Source: Oscillospiraceae bacterium (GTDB lineage: Bacteria; Bacillota; Clostridia; Oscillospirales; Ruminococcaceae). Taken from it: DNA of 64,000 bases. Position 1 is the stretch's first letter. Each line of letters opens with the position of its first letter. The notes under the pieces are model-generated. The model did not search any database. It was not told the origin of the DNA and worked only from the letters and a program-made list of their open reading frames with translations. Position numbers and translations under genes: made by a program. The stretch covers positions 37,305-101,304 of the forward strand of contig WRBI01000004.1 of NCBI GenBank assembly GCA_009784625.1, in the 5' to 3' direction. Below are positions 24,102 through 32,417 of this stretch, piece by piece.

Positions 24102-26183
24102 TTACCCAACCTTGCGCAGGTTTACCGGCGTTGTTTTATAAGATGGCTCTTTTGAGATCGGGTCATAGACGGATGGTGTGAGTTTGTTGGTTTCAAGGTA
24201 GTGGATGGGCGCAAAGATTTCACCCTCCTGCACAGTGTCGGTCAGCCGGACCTCAAAGACGGCCGATTCCCCGTTGATGGATGTGATCTCGACCTTATCG
24301 CCCTCGCCGATTTCCAGGCCGCTGGCAAGGCCGGGGTGGATCAGGCAGTAAGCGTTTTGAGATACCGCATCCTGTACCGCGTCAATCTCGCGGGTGCGGG
24401 TCTGGGTATGCCATTGCCCGACTGTCCCCCGCCCGGTGTTGAAGATATACGGGAACTCTTTGCTCACGGGCAGCGGGTCGGCCATCGGCTTTTCGAAGAC
24501 GAACTTGGCTCGCATATTGGGGGTGTAGTAGACGCCGTTCTCAAACAGGCGGCGGTCGTTGTCGGTCAGGGTTTCGCCCTCGCGGAAAGGCCATTGAATC
24601 CCCTTTGTGCCGACAATGCCGTCGTAGTCAACACCTGTGAAATCGGCGGGCATCCCGCGGGTACACTGCCGCATGATGTTAAAGACATCCCGCGGGGTAC
24701 GCCATTTGTTCAGCAGCTCACCCATCCCCAGCGCCTCGCCCATTTTGAGAAAGACCTCAAAGTCCGAGTGTTCGTAGGGTTCGCGCTCAAGAACAGGCCG
24801 CAGGGCAGAAAGCCTGCGTTCGGTGTTGATGAATGTTCCCTCTTTTTTTAGCGCGGGCACAACCGGGAAGAAGACGTCACAAGCCGCCGAAGTGTCGGTG
24901 TCATCGTAAATCTCATTTACGATCAATAGGTCGAGTTTCTCCATTGCTTTCTGGAACGTTTCGTTGTTTGTCCAGGAATGGCGCGGGTTTGTGTGCACCA
25001 CCCAGAGGGCTTTGATCTCACCGGCATTGATCTTTTCGACAATGACGTTGTAGGTGAGCGTCGGCTTGTCGGGGAGCATCCAGTCGGGGACGCCCATTGC
25101 GGTGGCGCAGGCCGCCCGTCGGATGATGTTGTCGTAATCGCCCCCACCCGGCAGGATGGCCTGGTTGCTGAGCAGGCGGGAACCCATTGCGTTGGGCTGG
25201 CCGGTCAGCGAGTTTGGGCCGGTACCCGGGCGGCCGATGTTCCCGGTCATGAGTGCGATGTTGATGATCGACTGGGCGGTGCGCACCGCCTCATACCCTT
25301 GGTTGACGCCCATTGTCCACCAAAGCGATACCGCCTTGCCGTTGTGAATGAGTTCGGCCAGTTCTTTGACCTGTTCAGGTTCGAGGCCGGTTTCGGCTTT
25401 GACGTTTTCCAGTTTATAATCGGCCACAAACGCTTTAAATGCGCTAAAGCCGTCGGTGTAGCTTCTTATGTAATTGTTGTCGATCCAGCCTTTTTCGATC
25501 AGGTAGTTGGCCAAGGTGTAAAAGAGCTTGATATCGCTTTTGCCCTTGAGCGGATAGTAATAGTCGGCCTGCTGGGCAGTCTCGGATTTGCGCGGGTCGA
25601 TGACGACGATCTTGCGCTCGGGGCGACCACTCTTTTTGACCCGGTTCCAGATGGCGGGGTGGGCAACCACCGGGTTCGCACCGATGAAGATGATTGTGTC
25701 TGAGATCTCAAAATCTTTAAGGGCATAGGGCGGGGCGTCAAAACCGAATGCGCCGCGGTGCGCGAAGACGCTGGTAGCCATGCAAAGCCGGGTGTTCGCG
25801 TCGCAGTTGCCTTTCATATACCCGCGGATCAGGTGGCTGAACAAAGCCATTTCCTCAAACGGCATTTGGGCAGTGCTCAGCGCGGCGATGCTTTCGGGGC
25901 CATACTTTTCTTTGATTTCGAGCAGTTTTTTGGCGGTCGAGCTGATTGCATCATCCCAGGAAACGATCTCGAAAGTGCCATCCGGCTTTTTGATTCGCGG
26001 CTGGGGGGACGGTTTGTGGCGGGTAAGCTGTTTGTCGAGGTTCAGCCCCTTGATACAGGCAAAGCCGTCGTTGACCGAATAGCCGGAAGTCGGCAAAACT
26101 TTGACAATCTCGTTGTTCTCAACATAAAAGTCAAGGTTGCAGGACAACGAGCAGTAGTTGCAGGTGGTTTGTACTTTTTTCAC
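24102..26183 (-). CDS. narA: Molybdopterin nitrate reductase, NarA/NasA type
   Basis: 693 residues of the DMSO-reductase family. An N-terminal [4Fe-4S] site uses CNYCSLSC plus a Cys 27 residues on ('FACIKG'). The Mo-binding Cys lies in 'DANTRLCMATSV', the arrangement of Nas/Nap nitrate reductases (formate dehydrogenases have SeCys or Cys in a different context). 'GNIGRPGTGPNSLTGQPNAMG' is a hallmark of assimilatory-type nitrate reductases. There is no Tat signal, so the enzyme is cytoplasmic. The start is GTG at 26183 with AGGAGG six bases before it; an upstream ATG at 26213 overlaps this site. It reduces nitrate to nitrite, with electrons from the two genes that follow. Formate dehydrogenase was considered and is less likely. 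Confidence 0.88.
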   Translation of the reverse strand: MKKVQTTCNYCSLSCNLDFYVENNEIVKVLPTSGYSVNDGFACIKGLNLDKQLTRHKPSPQPRIKKPDGTFEIVSWDDAISSTAKKLLEIKEKYGPESIAALSTAQMPFEEMALFSHLIRGYMKGNCDANTRLCMATSVFAHRGAFGFDAPPYALKDFEISDTIIFIGANPVVAHPAIWNRVKKSGRPERKIVVIDPRKSETAQQADYYYPLKGKSDIKLFYTLANYLIEKGWIDNNYIRSYTDGFSAFKAFVADYKLENVKAETGLEPEQVKELAELIHNGKAVSLWWTMGVNQGYEAVRTAQSIINIALMTGNIGRPGTGPNSLTGQPNAMGSRLLSNQAILPGGGDYDNIIRRAACATAMGVPDWMLPDKPTLTYNVIVEKINAGEIKALWVVHTNPRHSWTNNETFQKAMEKLDLLIVNEIYDDTDTSAACDVFFPVVPALKKEGTFINTERRLSALRPVLEREPYEHSDFEVFLKMGEALGMGELLNKWRTPRDVFNIMRQCTRGMPADFTGVDYDGIVGTKGIQWPFREGETLTDNDRRLFENGVYYTPNMRAKFVFEKPMADPLPVSKEFPYIFNTGRGTVGQWHTQTRTREIDAVQDAVSQNAYCLIHPGLASGLEIGEGDKVEITSINGESAVFEVRLTDTVQEGEIFAPIHYLETNKLTPSVYDPISKEPSYKTTPVNLRKVG

Positions 26184-26200
26184 AATGACCCTCCTAACGT

Positions 26201-26275
26201 TATCAGTTGACAATTATGGTGTCCGCAAGCGGACGTTATTTTAATATATCGCGCAGCGATTCATTCATCGTCCAC
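26201..26275. repeat. TTGACAATT-type inverted-repeat element, short copy
   Basis: In the gap between narA and the TDT gene: 'GTTGACAATTATGG', hairpin GTCCGC-AA-GCGGAC (26221-26234), then 'ATATCGCGCAGCGAT'. The order and much of the sequence match the fuller copy at 47050-47172 (GACAGTTATGG, TCCGC..GCGGGC, ATCGCGAAGCGAT). Confidence 0.6.
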
Positions 26276-26277
26276 GA

Positions 26278-27276
26278 TCAATCGCCAAGCTTTGCGGCGC
26301 TGAAGTTGGTGACCGGCGGCGGGGCGGGCGCCGGGTTGAACGAGTCAAGGAAAGCGTGCAGGAACTTGTATCCCACATAGAGCATGATGCCCGTTGTGAT
26401 GAATGCCTGCACCCCAAAGAAGTGGTTCAGCCAAACGGCGAGTTCTTCCCGGCCGGTGTTGTTCAGGTAGCCGACCATTCTAAAAGTGGCCACCAGCGCG
26501 ACGGCTGTGGGGAAGGTGAGGGCCGCAAGCCCCGGGCCGAACGGCCCGCGCAGATAGCTGTGCAGCAGGCTGCCCACCCGGATGATGGTTGCGAATACAA
26601 TCAGGTAAACGGCAATTACCAGCGCGTCAATCGGCGCTGAATTCATGTTCAGGTAGCTGATAAAAAACAGACCGGAGGGTGCCAAGAAAATCGCGCCGGT
26701 CGGCTTTAAAACCCCGGGGATCGGAACTTTAGACAACCGGTAAAGCATCCCGATCAAGATAACCGGGTAAACGACGTAACCGTAGATCATAATAAACTCC
26801 AAGATCGGTCGGAAGCCCATCGGCATTCCGCTGACCACCGCTACCATGAATCCCATGTATGTGACAAACCAGGTGGGCAAAAAGGTGTCGAGAATCACGC
26901 CCTTGATCACAAAGCGGTAAGTGAAAATACACAGGTGGACGGCGTGAAGCAAGACCCCGGCCAGCCAGAGCGCCCGTCCGGCCGGTTGGGTGAACTCAAA
27001 GACGAACGCGCCGATCGACATGGTCAACATCGAAAAGGTCGCGTAAAGGCTTGAGGGAACGAGCAGCATGTAGTCGGCCTTAAAAGTGGGGTAGTGTACG
27101 GTCATTTTGACGATAGCGGCCAGCCAGACCAGAATGGCCCCGATCATGATGACCACCCGCGCACCGGGAAAGCCGAGCGCTGTGCCCCACATATTCGAAA
27201 GGGTCGCGAAACCAAGGGCGGTCGCAATCACGTTGACCGGTAACAGTGCGCATTTCTGGATGATTCCTCTTTTCAT
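26278..27276 (-). CDS. TDT family anion channel/transporter (TehA/SLAC1/Ssu1 type)
   Basis: 332 residues, ten hydrophobic segments, opening with the family start 'LPVNVIATALGFATLSNMWG' (compare TehA 'PVGxxGxAxGxxALxxxW'). TDT proteins include TehA, the plant anion channel SLAC1 (nitrate and chloride) and the fungal sulfite pump Ssu1. Set between asrC and narA, a role in moving nitrate, nitrite or sulfite is a reasonable inference; the sequence does not decide which. The C-terminal tail is Pro/Ala-rich and short. The gene starts 25 bp after asrC and shares the operon. Confidence 0.82.
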   Translation of the reverse strand: MKRGIIQKCALLPVNVIATALGFATLSNMWGTALGFPGARVVIMIGAILVWLAAIVKMTVHYPTFKADYMLLVPSSLYATFSMLTMSIGAFVFEFTQPAGRALWLAGVLLHAVHLCIFTYRFVIKGVILDTFLPTWFVTYMGFMVAVVSGMPMGFRPILEFIMIYGYVVYPVILIGMLYRLSKVPIPGVLKPTGAIFLAPSGLFFISYLNMNSAPIDALVIAVYLIVFATIIRVGSLLHSYLRGPFGPGLAALTFPTAVALVATFRMVGYLNNTGREELAVWLNHFFGVQAFITTGIMLYVGYKFLHAFLDSFNPAPAPPPVTNFSAAKLGD

Positions 27277-27300
27277 CGCTTTGTCCTCCTCCGCTCAATC

Positions 27301-28281
27301 TTATTTATAACTCGGCAGCTTGTAATGGACGCCACTCCAATATACATTTTGGTTCATCACGGCTTTGGGTGAGAGCACAACGCCTTCGAGCGCGAACTTT
27401 TTGTACTCTTCGAACCCGGTGCGGTCGATGATGTACCCTATGTGCTCTTTGCCGCCGGGTGCGCCTAAATTGATATGCTCTTTTACGAAGGCGTAAGTAT
27501 TCTTGATGATTTTGATGATCGAATCTTCGTCTGCCCAGGCGATGAAGTCTTCGGCCAGCCGGGGGTTTTTCTTGCCGGTGCGGCCCATAATGACCAACCG
27601 GTAATACTTCTCCCGGCTGCGGGTGAACGCCCGGGTGGGGCAGGCGAGCACGCACTCGCCGCACCCGACACATTTGACGTGGTCCCGCTTGATCTTGTAG
27701 TGGTCGAGTTCAAGTGCGTCCACCGACTTGAGCCGGCAAGCCTTTTCGCATCCGCCGCAGCCCACACACCGGCCCGCGTCGTATTGGGGCTCGGTCATCC
27801 CGATAATCCCGAAGTCGTTCATCCGCGCCTTGATGCAGTCGTTGGGGCAGCCGGTCAGCGCGATCTTAAAGTGAAAATCATGCGGGAAGACGGCGTTCTC
27901 GATCCGCTTGGCGAAGCCCGTAGAATTGTAGTTTGCGTAAGGGCATACGTTGTTCCCGATACAGGCGGCAATGTTTCGCGTACCCGCCGAGGTGTAGCCT
28001 TTGCCCGGGTCGTGCTGGTTGATCTTCAGTCCCTCAATGATCGGCTGGAGCAGTTTGTTGACTGCGTCGATGTTTTTCATATCGATCCCCGGTATCTCAA
28101 AGCCCTGCCGGGTGGTCAGATGCACACTGCCATTCCCATATTGTTCGGCGATCTCCTGGATGGCCGCCAAATGTTCGGCCGGCAGGTATCCGCCCGGCAC
28201 CCGGATTCTCGAAGCGGTCTGCCCCCGGACTTTGGTAACCCGGAACGCATTCTTCTTTATTTTTTTGGTGTTTAAATCCAT
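27301..28281 (-). CDS. asrC: Anaerobic sulfite reductase subunit C (siroheme/[4Fe-4S] catalytic subunit)
   Basis: 326 residues. The N-terminal half is a nitrite/sulfite reductase ferredoxin-like domain ('GYLPAEHLAAIQEIAEQYGNG', 'LTTRQGFEIPGI'). The siroheme-[4Fe-4S] ligands are the Cys in 'ACIGNNVCPYANY' and 'ALTGCPNDCIKA'. A two-cluster ferredoxin domain follows (CVGCGGCEKAC, CVGCGECVLAC). This is AsrC, which reduces sulfite to sulfide with electrons from AsrA/AsrB. The neighbouring nitrate reductase makes nitrite, also a substrate of siroheme enzymes, so a dual or nitrite role is possible. Siroheme synthesis genes lie at 32.4-35.3 kb on the other strand. Confidence 0.92.
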   Translation of the reverse strand: MDLNTKKIKKNAFRVTKVRGQTASRIRVPGGYLPAEHLAAIQEIAEQYGNGSVHLTTRQGFEIPGIDMKNIDAVNKLLQPIIEGLKINQHDPGKGYTSAGTRNIAACIGNNVCPYANYNSTGFAKRIENAVFPHDFHFKIALTGCPNDCIKARMNDFGIIGMTEPQYDAGRCVGCGGCEKACRLKSVDALELDHYKIKRDHVKCVGCGECVLACPTRAFTRSREKYYRLVIMGRTGKKNPRLAEDFIAWADEDSIIKIIKNTYAFVKEHINLGAPGGKEHIGYIIDRTGFEEYKKFALEGVVLSPKAVMNQNVYWSGVHYKLPSYK

Positions 28282-28294
28282 TTGTCCGCTCCCC

Positions 28295-29086
28295 CTAATC
28301 CACTAGATGTTTGGCGTCGGCGTAATTGAAAACCGGGCCGTCCAGACAGACATACTTGTGGCTCATCCGGCAGTGGCCGCATTTGCCCAGCCCACAGCTC
28401 ATCCTGCGCTCATGGGAAATCCAGATGTTTTCTTCAGGCACCCCGCGCTCAATAAAAGCGCCTGCACAGGCGGTCATCATCCGCGGCGGGCCGACAATCA
28501 CTATTTGGGCGGTGTTTATATCTTTGAACTGAATATCCGGTATGTACTTGGTGACCATCCCCTGGCTGCCGGTGTAACCCTCACTGGCGTGGTCAACGGT
28601 CAGGGTAAAGCCTTTGTTCTCTTTCCAGAGCGCGATGTCGTCTGAAAAGAGGATGTCTTCGGGTGAACGGAAGCCGACGATGACCGAAAACCCATCCACT
28701 TGGCCAAGGTTGCGCGAAAAGTGGTTGATCACCCCGCGTACAGGCGAGACCCCGGTCCCGCCCGCTACCACCACCAGCTGTTTGCCTTTGTAAAGGTCAA
28801 GGTCGAACCCGTTTCCGTATGGGCCGCGCATAAAGAAGCTTTTGCCCTCACTGCTTTCAAACAGCTCGCTGGTTACTTTGCCCACCCGGCGGATGGTCAG
28901 TTCCACCCAGCCATCGCCAATGCCGCTGATCGAGATCGGCGCTTCGCCGTACTTGGGGATAGACACCTCGAAAAACTGCCCGGGCTTAACTTCACCGGCA
29001 TACTCCATCCGGAAAGTATACTCAATGTCGGTGTGCGGATTGACTTTCAAAATTTTAGACAGAAACGGCTTGTAAAGGTTATCCAT
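28295..29086 (-). CDS. asrB: Anaerobic sulfite reductase subunit B (FAD/NAD-binding)
   Basis: 263 residues of the ferredoxin-NADP reductase fold, PyrK-like. FAD part: 'GQFFEVSIPKYGEAPISISG'. NAD part: 'VVVAGGTGVSPVRGVINHF' and 'IVGPPRMM'. The C-terminal Cys cluster 'CGLGKCGHC' plus a later Cys in 'VCLDGP' binds a [2Fe-2S] centre. AsrB takes electrons from NADH and passes them to AsrC. It overlaps asrA by eight bases and is followed 13 bp later by asrC. Confidence 0.93.
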   Translation of the reverse strand: MDNLYKPFLSKILKVNPHTDIEYTFRMEYAGEVKPGQFFEVSIPKYGEAPISISGIGDGWVELTIRRVGKVTSELFESSEGKSFFMRGPYGNGFDLDLYKGKQLVVVAGGTGVSPVRGVINHFSRNLGQVDGFSVIVGFRSPEDILFSDDIALWKENKGFTLTVDHASEGYTGSQGMVTKYIPDIQFKDINTAQIVIVGPPRMMTACAGAFIERGVPEENIWISHERRMSCGLGKCGHCRMSHKYVCLDGPVFNYADAKHLVD

Positions 29087-30092
29087 TGCCGCCGACCTCC
29101 TTGCACGCTTTGGCTACTTTGCCTACACAGGCTGAGAATGATATGTACTCGGGGCAAACGTCGTCGCACCGGCCACAGCCCACGCACATATTCCGGCCAT
29201 ACCGGCCTTTGTGGTCTTTTAGCTTGTGCAGTGCTTTAAAGCGCATTCGCTCGCCCTTTGTTTTGCGGAAAGCGATCCCGCCCGCGATGTCGGTATAACC
29301 GTCAATCTGGCAGGAGGCCCAGACCCTCCGGCGTTCCCCGGCGTTCACGTTTTCGTCGTAGAAGATATCCTGCATGGTAAAACAGGCACAGGTCGGGCAG
29401 ACAAAGTTGCATCGCCCGCAGATGATACACCGGGCGTCGTACTCGTCCCAGATCGGTGAGGTCGCGACCTCTTCGGGGATCTCATCCGGCACATTTACTT
29501 TCAGCGTGTTTTTGGCCGGAACCGGCGTAAAGTCAATTTGTTCGGCCTTTTCAGCTTTTACAAGGTCGGTCAGCTCGTCAAAGTTGCTGATGAGCACGTA
29601 GCCATCGCCGCGCGAGAGGATGTACCCGTCACAAGCGGGGACGCCGCTTGCTCCCATACTCTCGCAAAAACAGCTCTCGAAACCATCTTCACAGCCGATG
29701 ACGATAAACTTTGTATTGCTGCGCAATTGTTCGTAGTAAAAGTCGAGCTTGCCATCCGCCCGGTAAACGTCGTCCAGCCGGCTAAGCCCGTGCAGTTCGC
29801 ACCCGCGCAGGAAAACAACCGCTTGCGCAAAAGCCGGGCGCGGCTCGCGCATTTCGTCCTCGGTAAAATAAAACAGTGTCTGTGAGATCGGCAGGATCGC
29901 CTCTTTGAACGAGTACATCGACTTTTTGTCGAAGGCGATCTGGCTGCCTTTCTCAATTTTCGCGTAACCGACAATGTCTACATCCGAGCTTGTGCCCCAG
30001 CCCGCAAGCAGGCGGGGGGCGTACACCGCGCACTGCGCCGACAATCCCGCTATAATCGCGTCCAGGGCGCTTTCGCTGATCTTATAGGCCAT
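29079..30092 (-). CDS. asrA: Anaerobic sulfite reductase subunit A (ferredoxin-like)
   Basis: 337 residues. The body contains 'FVIGCEDGFESCFCESMG', characteristic of AsrA, and the C-terminal part has two [4Fe-4S] motifs, 'CIICGRCNFVCPTC' and 'CVGCGRCDDVCP'. It is the electron-transfer subunit that works with AsrB and AsrC. The ATG at 30092 is chosen; TTG 30098 and GTG 30101 are also in frame next to AAAGGGG, so the exact start is open. It is the first gene of the ten-gene asr-TDT-nar-moe-mob operon and sits behind a CRP-type promoter. Confidence 0.92.
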   Translation of the reverse strand: MAYKISESALDAIIAGLSAQCAVYAPRLLAGWGTSSDVDIVGYAKIEKGSQIAFDKKSMYSFKEAILPISQTLFYFTEDEMREPRPAFAQAVVFLRGCELHGLSRLDDVYRADGKLDFYYEQLRSNTKFIVIGCEDGFESCFCESMGASGVPACDGYILSRGDGYVLISNFDELTDLVKAEKAEQIDFTPVPAKNTLKVNVPDEIPEEVATSPIWDEYDARCIICGRCNFVCPTCACFTMQDIFYDENVNAGERRRVWASCQIDGYTDIAGGIAFRKTKGERMRFKALHKLKDHKGRYGRNMCVGCGRCDDVCPEYISFSACVGKVAKACKEVGGNG

Positions 30093-30130
30093 CCACAACA
30101 CATCCCCTTTGTTAACATCATAACACTCTT

Positions 30131-30173
30131 ATTATAAACGCGGTAAAAACAAAAGTATGTGATCATCGTCACA
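30131..30173 (-). promoter_or_regulatory. Class II CRP-type operator and promoter of the asr-nar operon
   Basis: TGTGA-N6-TCACA occupies 30158-30173 inside a longer inverted repeat (AAAAGTATGTGA/TCACATACTTTT, 30151-30180). On the minus strand TATAAT (30136-30131) puts the start near 30124, so the operator centre (30165.5) lies at about -41.5, the class II CRP/FNR position. No good -35 box exists, as expected for an activated promoter. The right half-site contains the stop codon of the Crp-family gene. The same palindrome, followed by T-rich DNA, could also end the crp transcript. Confidence 0.75.
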
Positions 30174-30837
30174 TACTTTTAAAATATTTCGACAACTCGT
30201 CTGTATTTAAAACAATTATCTCTCTTTTTTTGTACACGATCAAACCCTCATCCTGTAAAGTTTTAAGCGCGCGGCTGACCGTTTCCCGCCGGATCCCGAT
30301 CAAATCGGCCAGCGAGGCGTTGGTCAATTCGATGTCGATGCGTGTACCGGTGCCGGCCGGTTTCCCGTAATCGCGGCAGAGCTTCCAAAGTTTGGCGGCC
30401 AGGCGCTTTTCGGCCTTGGTTGTGCTCATGGTGTTTTTCAGCTGGCGGTACATCCGCCGGGTCTTGTGGGTAATCTGGTCGATCACGACTTTGGTCAATT
30501 CAAAATCGCCGGCCATCAGGTCAAAGAAAGCCTTTGTATCCACAGCCAGTACTTTGCAGTTGTTAAAGGCAACGCAATCGGCCGAGGGCGCAAGGTTCTG
30601 CCCGCCCGGCTCGTTTAAAAGGGTTGGGGCATCCAGAATAAAGATGGTGCGCTGGCCGCCGGACGCTGAGTTTTTACAGATGGCCGCCTTGCCCTCAAGC
30701 AGGATAAACACCGAAGGCACATGGAATTTATCCCGAAAAATATACCCGCCTTTTTTGTAATACGCTGCCTCACCGGCTTCGCCCAGCCGCGCAAGCATAC
30801 CGGGCGAAAAGGCAAGGTAACGATCCTGACGACTCAC
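30169..30837 (-). CDS. Crp/Fnr-family transcription regulator
   Basis: 222 residues. N-terminal cyclic-nucleotide-binding-like beta roll ('GGYIFRDKFHVPSVFILLEGKAAI'), dimer helix, then a C-terminal winged helix with 'ASLADLIGIRRETVSRALKTLQDEGLI'. The recognition helix RRETVSR keeps the Arg-Glu...Arg of E. coli CRP that reads TGTGA; FNR has Glu-Ser there instead. No N-terminal Cys cluster is present, so FNR-type Fe-S sensing is unlikely; the effector is unknown. The GTG at 30837 follows GGGGGG by seven bases; the apparent upstream start at 30870 overlaps the -10 box. It lies just before asrA and very probably activates the asr-nar operon through the site at 30158-30173. Confidence 0.9.
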   Translation of the reverse strand: MSRQDRYLAFSPGMLARLGEAGEAAYYKKGGYIFRDKFHVPSVFILLEGKAAICKNSASGGQRTIFILDAPTLLNEPGGQNLAPSADCVAFNNCKVLAVDTKAFFDLMAGDFELTKVVIDQITHKTRRMYRQLKNTMSTTKAEKRLAAKLWKLCRDYGKPAGTGTRIDIELTNASLADLIGIRRETVSRALKTLQDEGLIVYKKREIIVLNTDELSKYFKSM

Positions 30838-30869
30838 CCGGCATCCCCCCAATTGGAACTCATATTTCA

Positions 30870-30898
30870 AGTATACACACTACCCGGGCATTTTTCAA
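30870..30898 (-). promoter_or_regulatory. Promoter of the Crp-family gene
   Basis: TTGAAA (30898-30893), 17 bases, TATACT (30875-30870), minus strand. Start near 30863, about 26 nt before the GTG codon at 30837. Confidence 0.65.
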
Positions 30899-30904
30899 TG
30901 TGAC

Positions 30905-30933
30905 TTGACAAAAAGTGCGGCAGCGGCTATCAT
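30905..30933 (+). promoter_or_regulatory. Promoter of the MATE-siroheme operon
   Basis: TTGACA (30905-30910), 17 bases, TATCAT (30928-30933), plus strand, six bases from the divergent crp -35 box. A single TGTGA half-site (30899-30903) touches the -35, so the Crp-family protein might affect both directions. Confidence 0.75.
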
Positions 30934-31019
30934 TTGGGACAAGGGCAATTGACAACTTCAATGAGTATACCGAAGCAGGCGAAATAACTGTCGACTGTCA
31001 TCTGCAAAGGTGGTGCGCG

Positions 31020-32417
31020 GTGAGAAGCAAAATCGCACAGGCAGGCGGGCGGCTAAAGGATTATTTGTCCAGCGATGTGATCTCTTTCCCCCTGCTGAAA
31101 AGAATCCTGTTTCCGATCTTTTGGGAGCAGTTTTTTCTTGCGTTTCTCGCGCTCTTTTCCCTGTGGCTGCTCAGTTTTGACGGCGCGGGGTCGATGTCGG
31201 TGGTCAATATGATGACGGTGGTCGGCCGTGTGTTCACCAGCCTGTGTTTGGGGCTGGTCACAGGCGGGACGGTTCTGGTCGCCCAAAACGTCGGCGCGGG
31301 CAAGACGGCCGATGCCAGCCGGGCTATGATTCAAACAATCAGCACCGCCGTCTTACTAACCGCCGTGTTGGGTGGGATTTTGCTTTGGGTGCGCGGTCCG
31401 CTGATCGGCTACCTCCTGCCCGGTGTAGGGAGTGAAATCACTTCGCTGGCCACACTGTACTTTATCGGGTTCTGCCTGTCTTTTCCGTTTTTTGCTTTTT
31501 ATCAGGCGTTTGCCGGGGCTATGCGCGGGTGGGGCTACAGCCGCCTTGCCTGGCAGGTCACCCTGTTTGTAAATATCACCGAGCTCGCGCTGATTTCCAT
31601 CCTCTTACTCGGATATGGGCTGGGCGTGCTTGGGATCACGGCCGCGATGGCTTCGTCTCGGTTGTTGGGTGCGATCTTTGCCGCTATCATCCTCGCCCGC
31701 CACCGCGGGGAGTTTGCGGTCAAATGGCTTGTTTATCTGCGGCCCAACCGCTTTGTGCTCAAATGTATGTTGATCATCGCGCTGCCGCTGGCGCTTGAGC
31801 AATTCTTCTTTAACAGCGGAAGGGCGGTGGCACACCGGTTTGTCGCCATGCACGGGGTCGAGCATATGGCGGCCAACGGAGTGGTCAACGCCGTTTTTAA
31901 CATCTTTAACCTGCCGCAGATCACCTTGCGCGAGGCGCTGGTCACCGTGGTCGGGATGTGTATCGGCTGTGGGCGGTATGACCTGGCCAAGCGGTATGTC
32001 TACCGGTTTATGCGCTTGATACGCGGGCTGCTATTGTATTTGATGCCGATTACTATACCGGTTGCGGTGCTTTTGGTTTACAGCTATCGCCTGTCCCCTC
32101 AGTCGGCCATGCTGGCTGCCTGGAGCCTTGCGCTTATTTATATTTCCGGGCCGCTCTTGCTGGCCGGGTCTTTGTCGATACCGGCGGCCTTGCGGGCGGG
32201 TGGGGACGCGACTTTTGTTTCGGTCTGTGTGCTCGGCTGTATGTGGGGGGTGCGGGTAACGCTCAGCTGGCTGTTTGCCGGCTTGTTGGGCTTGGGTGTG
32301 GTCGGGCTGAACATCGCCATGATCGGTGACTGGGCGGTGCGGAATCTCGCTTTTCGCGCCCGGCTGGGGGGCAAGGCGTGGTTTAGCCGCCGCCTGATCG
32401 CGGGGGATTCGATATGA
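31020..32417 (+). CDS. MATE family efflux transporter
   Basis: 465 residues with twelve hydrophobic segments in two six-helix halves. MATE-like features include 'PLLKRILFPIFWEQFFLAFLAL' at the start, 'GGTVLVAQNVGAGKTADASRAM' (the typical VAQxxGAG motif) and 'ALPLALEQFFFNSGR' opening the second half. The start is GTG at 31020 with AAAGGTGG six bases upstream; the earlier in-frame start at 30915 lies upstream of the predicted transcription start. It overlaps the next gene by four bases (ATGA), so it is translationally coupled to siroheme synthesis. Substrate unknown; export of a tetrapyrrole, a toxic intermediate or a drug are all possible. Confidence 0.9.
   Translation: MRSKIAQAGGRLKDYLSSDVISFPLLKRILFPIFWEQFFLAFLALFSLWLLSFDGAGSMSVVNMMTVVGRVFTSLCLGLVTGGTVLVAQNVGAGKTADASRAMIQTISTAVLLTAVLGGILLWVRGPLIGYLLPGVGSEITSLATLYFIGFCLSFPFFAFYQAFAGAMRGWGYSRLAWQVTLFVNITELALISILLLGYGLGVLGITAAMASSRLLGAIFAAIILARHRGEFAVKWLVYLRPNRFVLKCMLIIALPLALEQFFFNSGRAVAHRFVAMHGVEHMAANGVVNAVFNIFNLPQITLREALVTVVGMCIGCGRYDLAKRYVYRFMRLIRGLLLYLMPITIPVAVLLVYSYRLSPQSAMLAAWSLALIYISGPLLLAGSLSIPAALRAGGDATFVSVCVLGCMWGVRVTLSWLFAGLLGLGVVGLNIAMIGDWAVRNLAFRARLGGKAWFSRRLIAGDSI

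Noticed and set aside
24102..26183. Formate dehydrogenase H-like identity for the molybdoenzyme
   Set aside because: The Mo ligand context NTRLCM and the GRPGTGPNSLTGQPNAMG block are of nitrate reductase type, and the gene order equals narABC.
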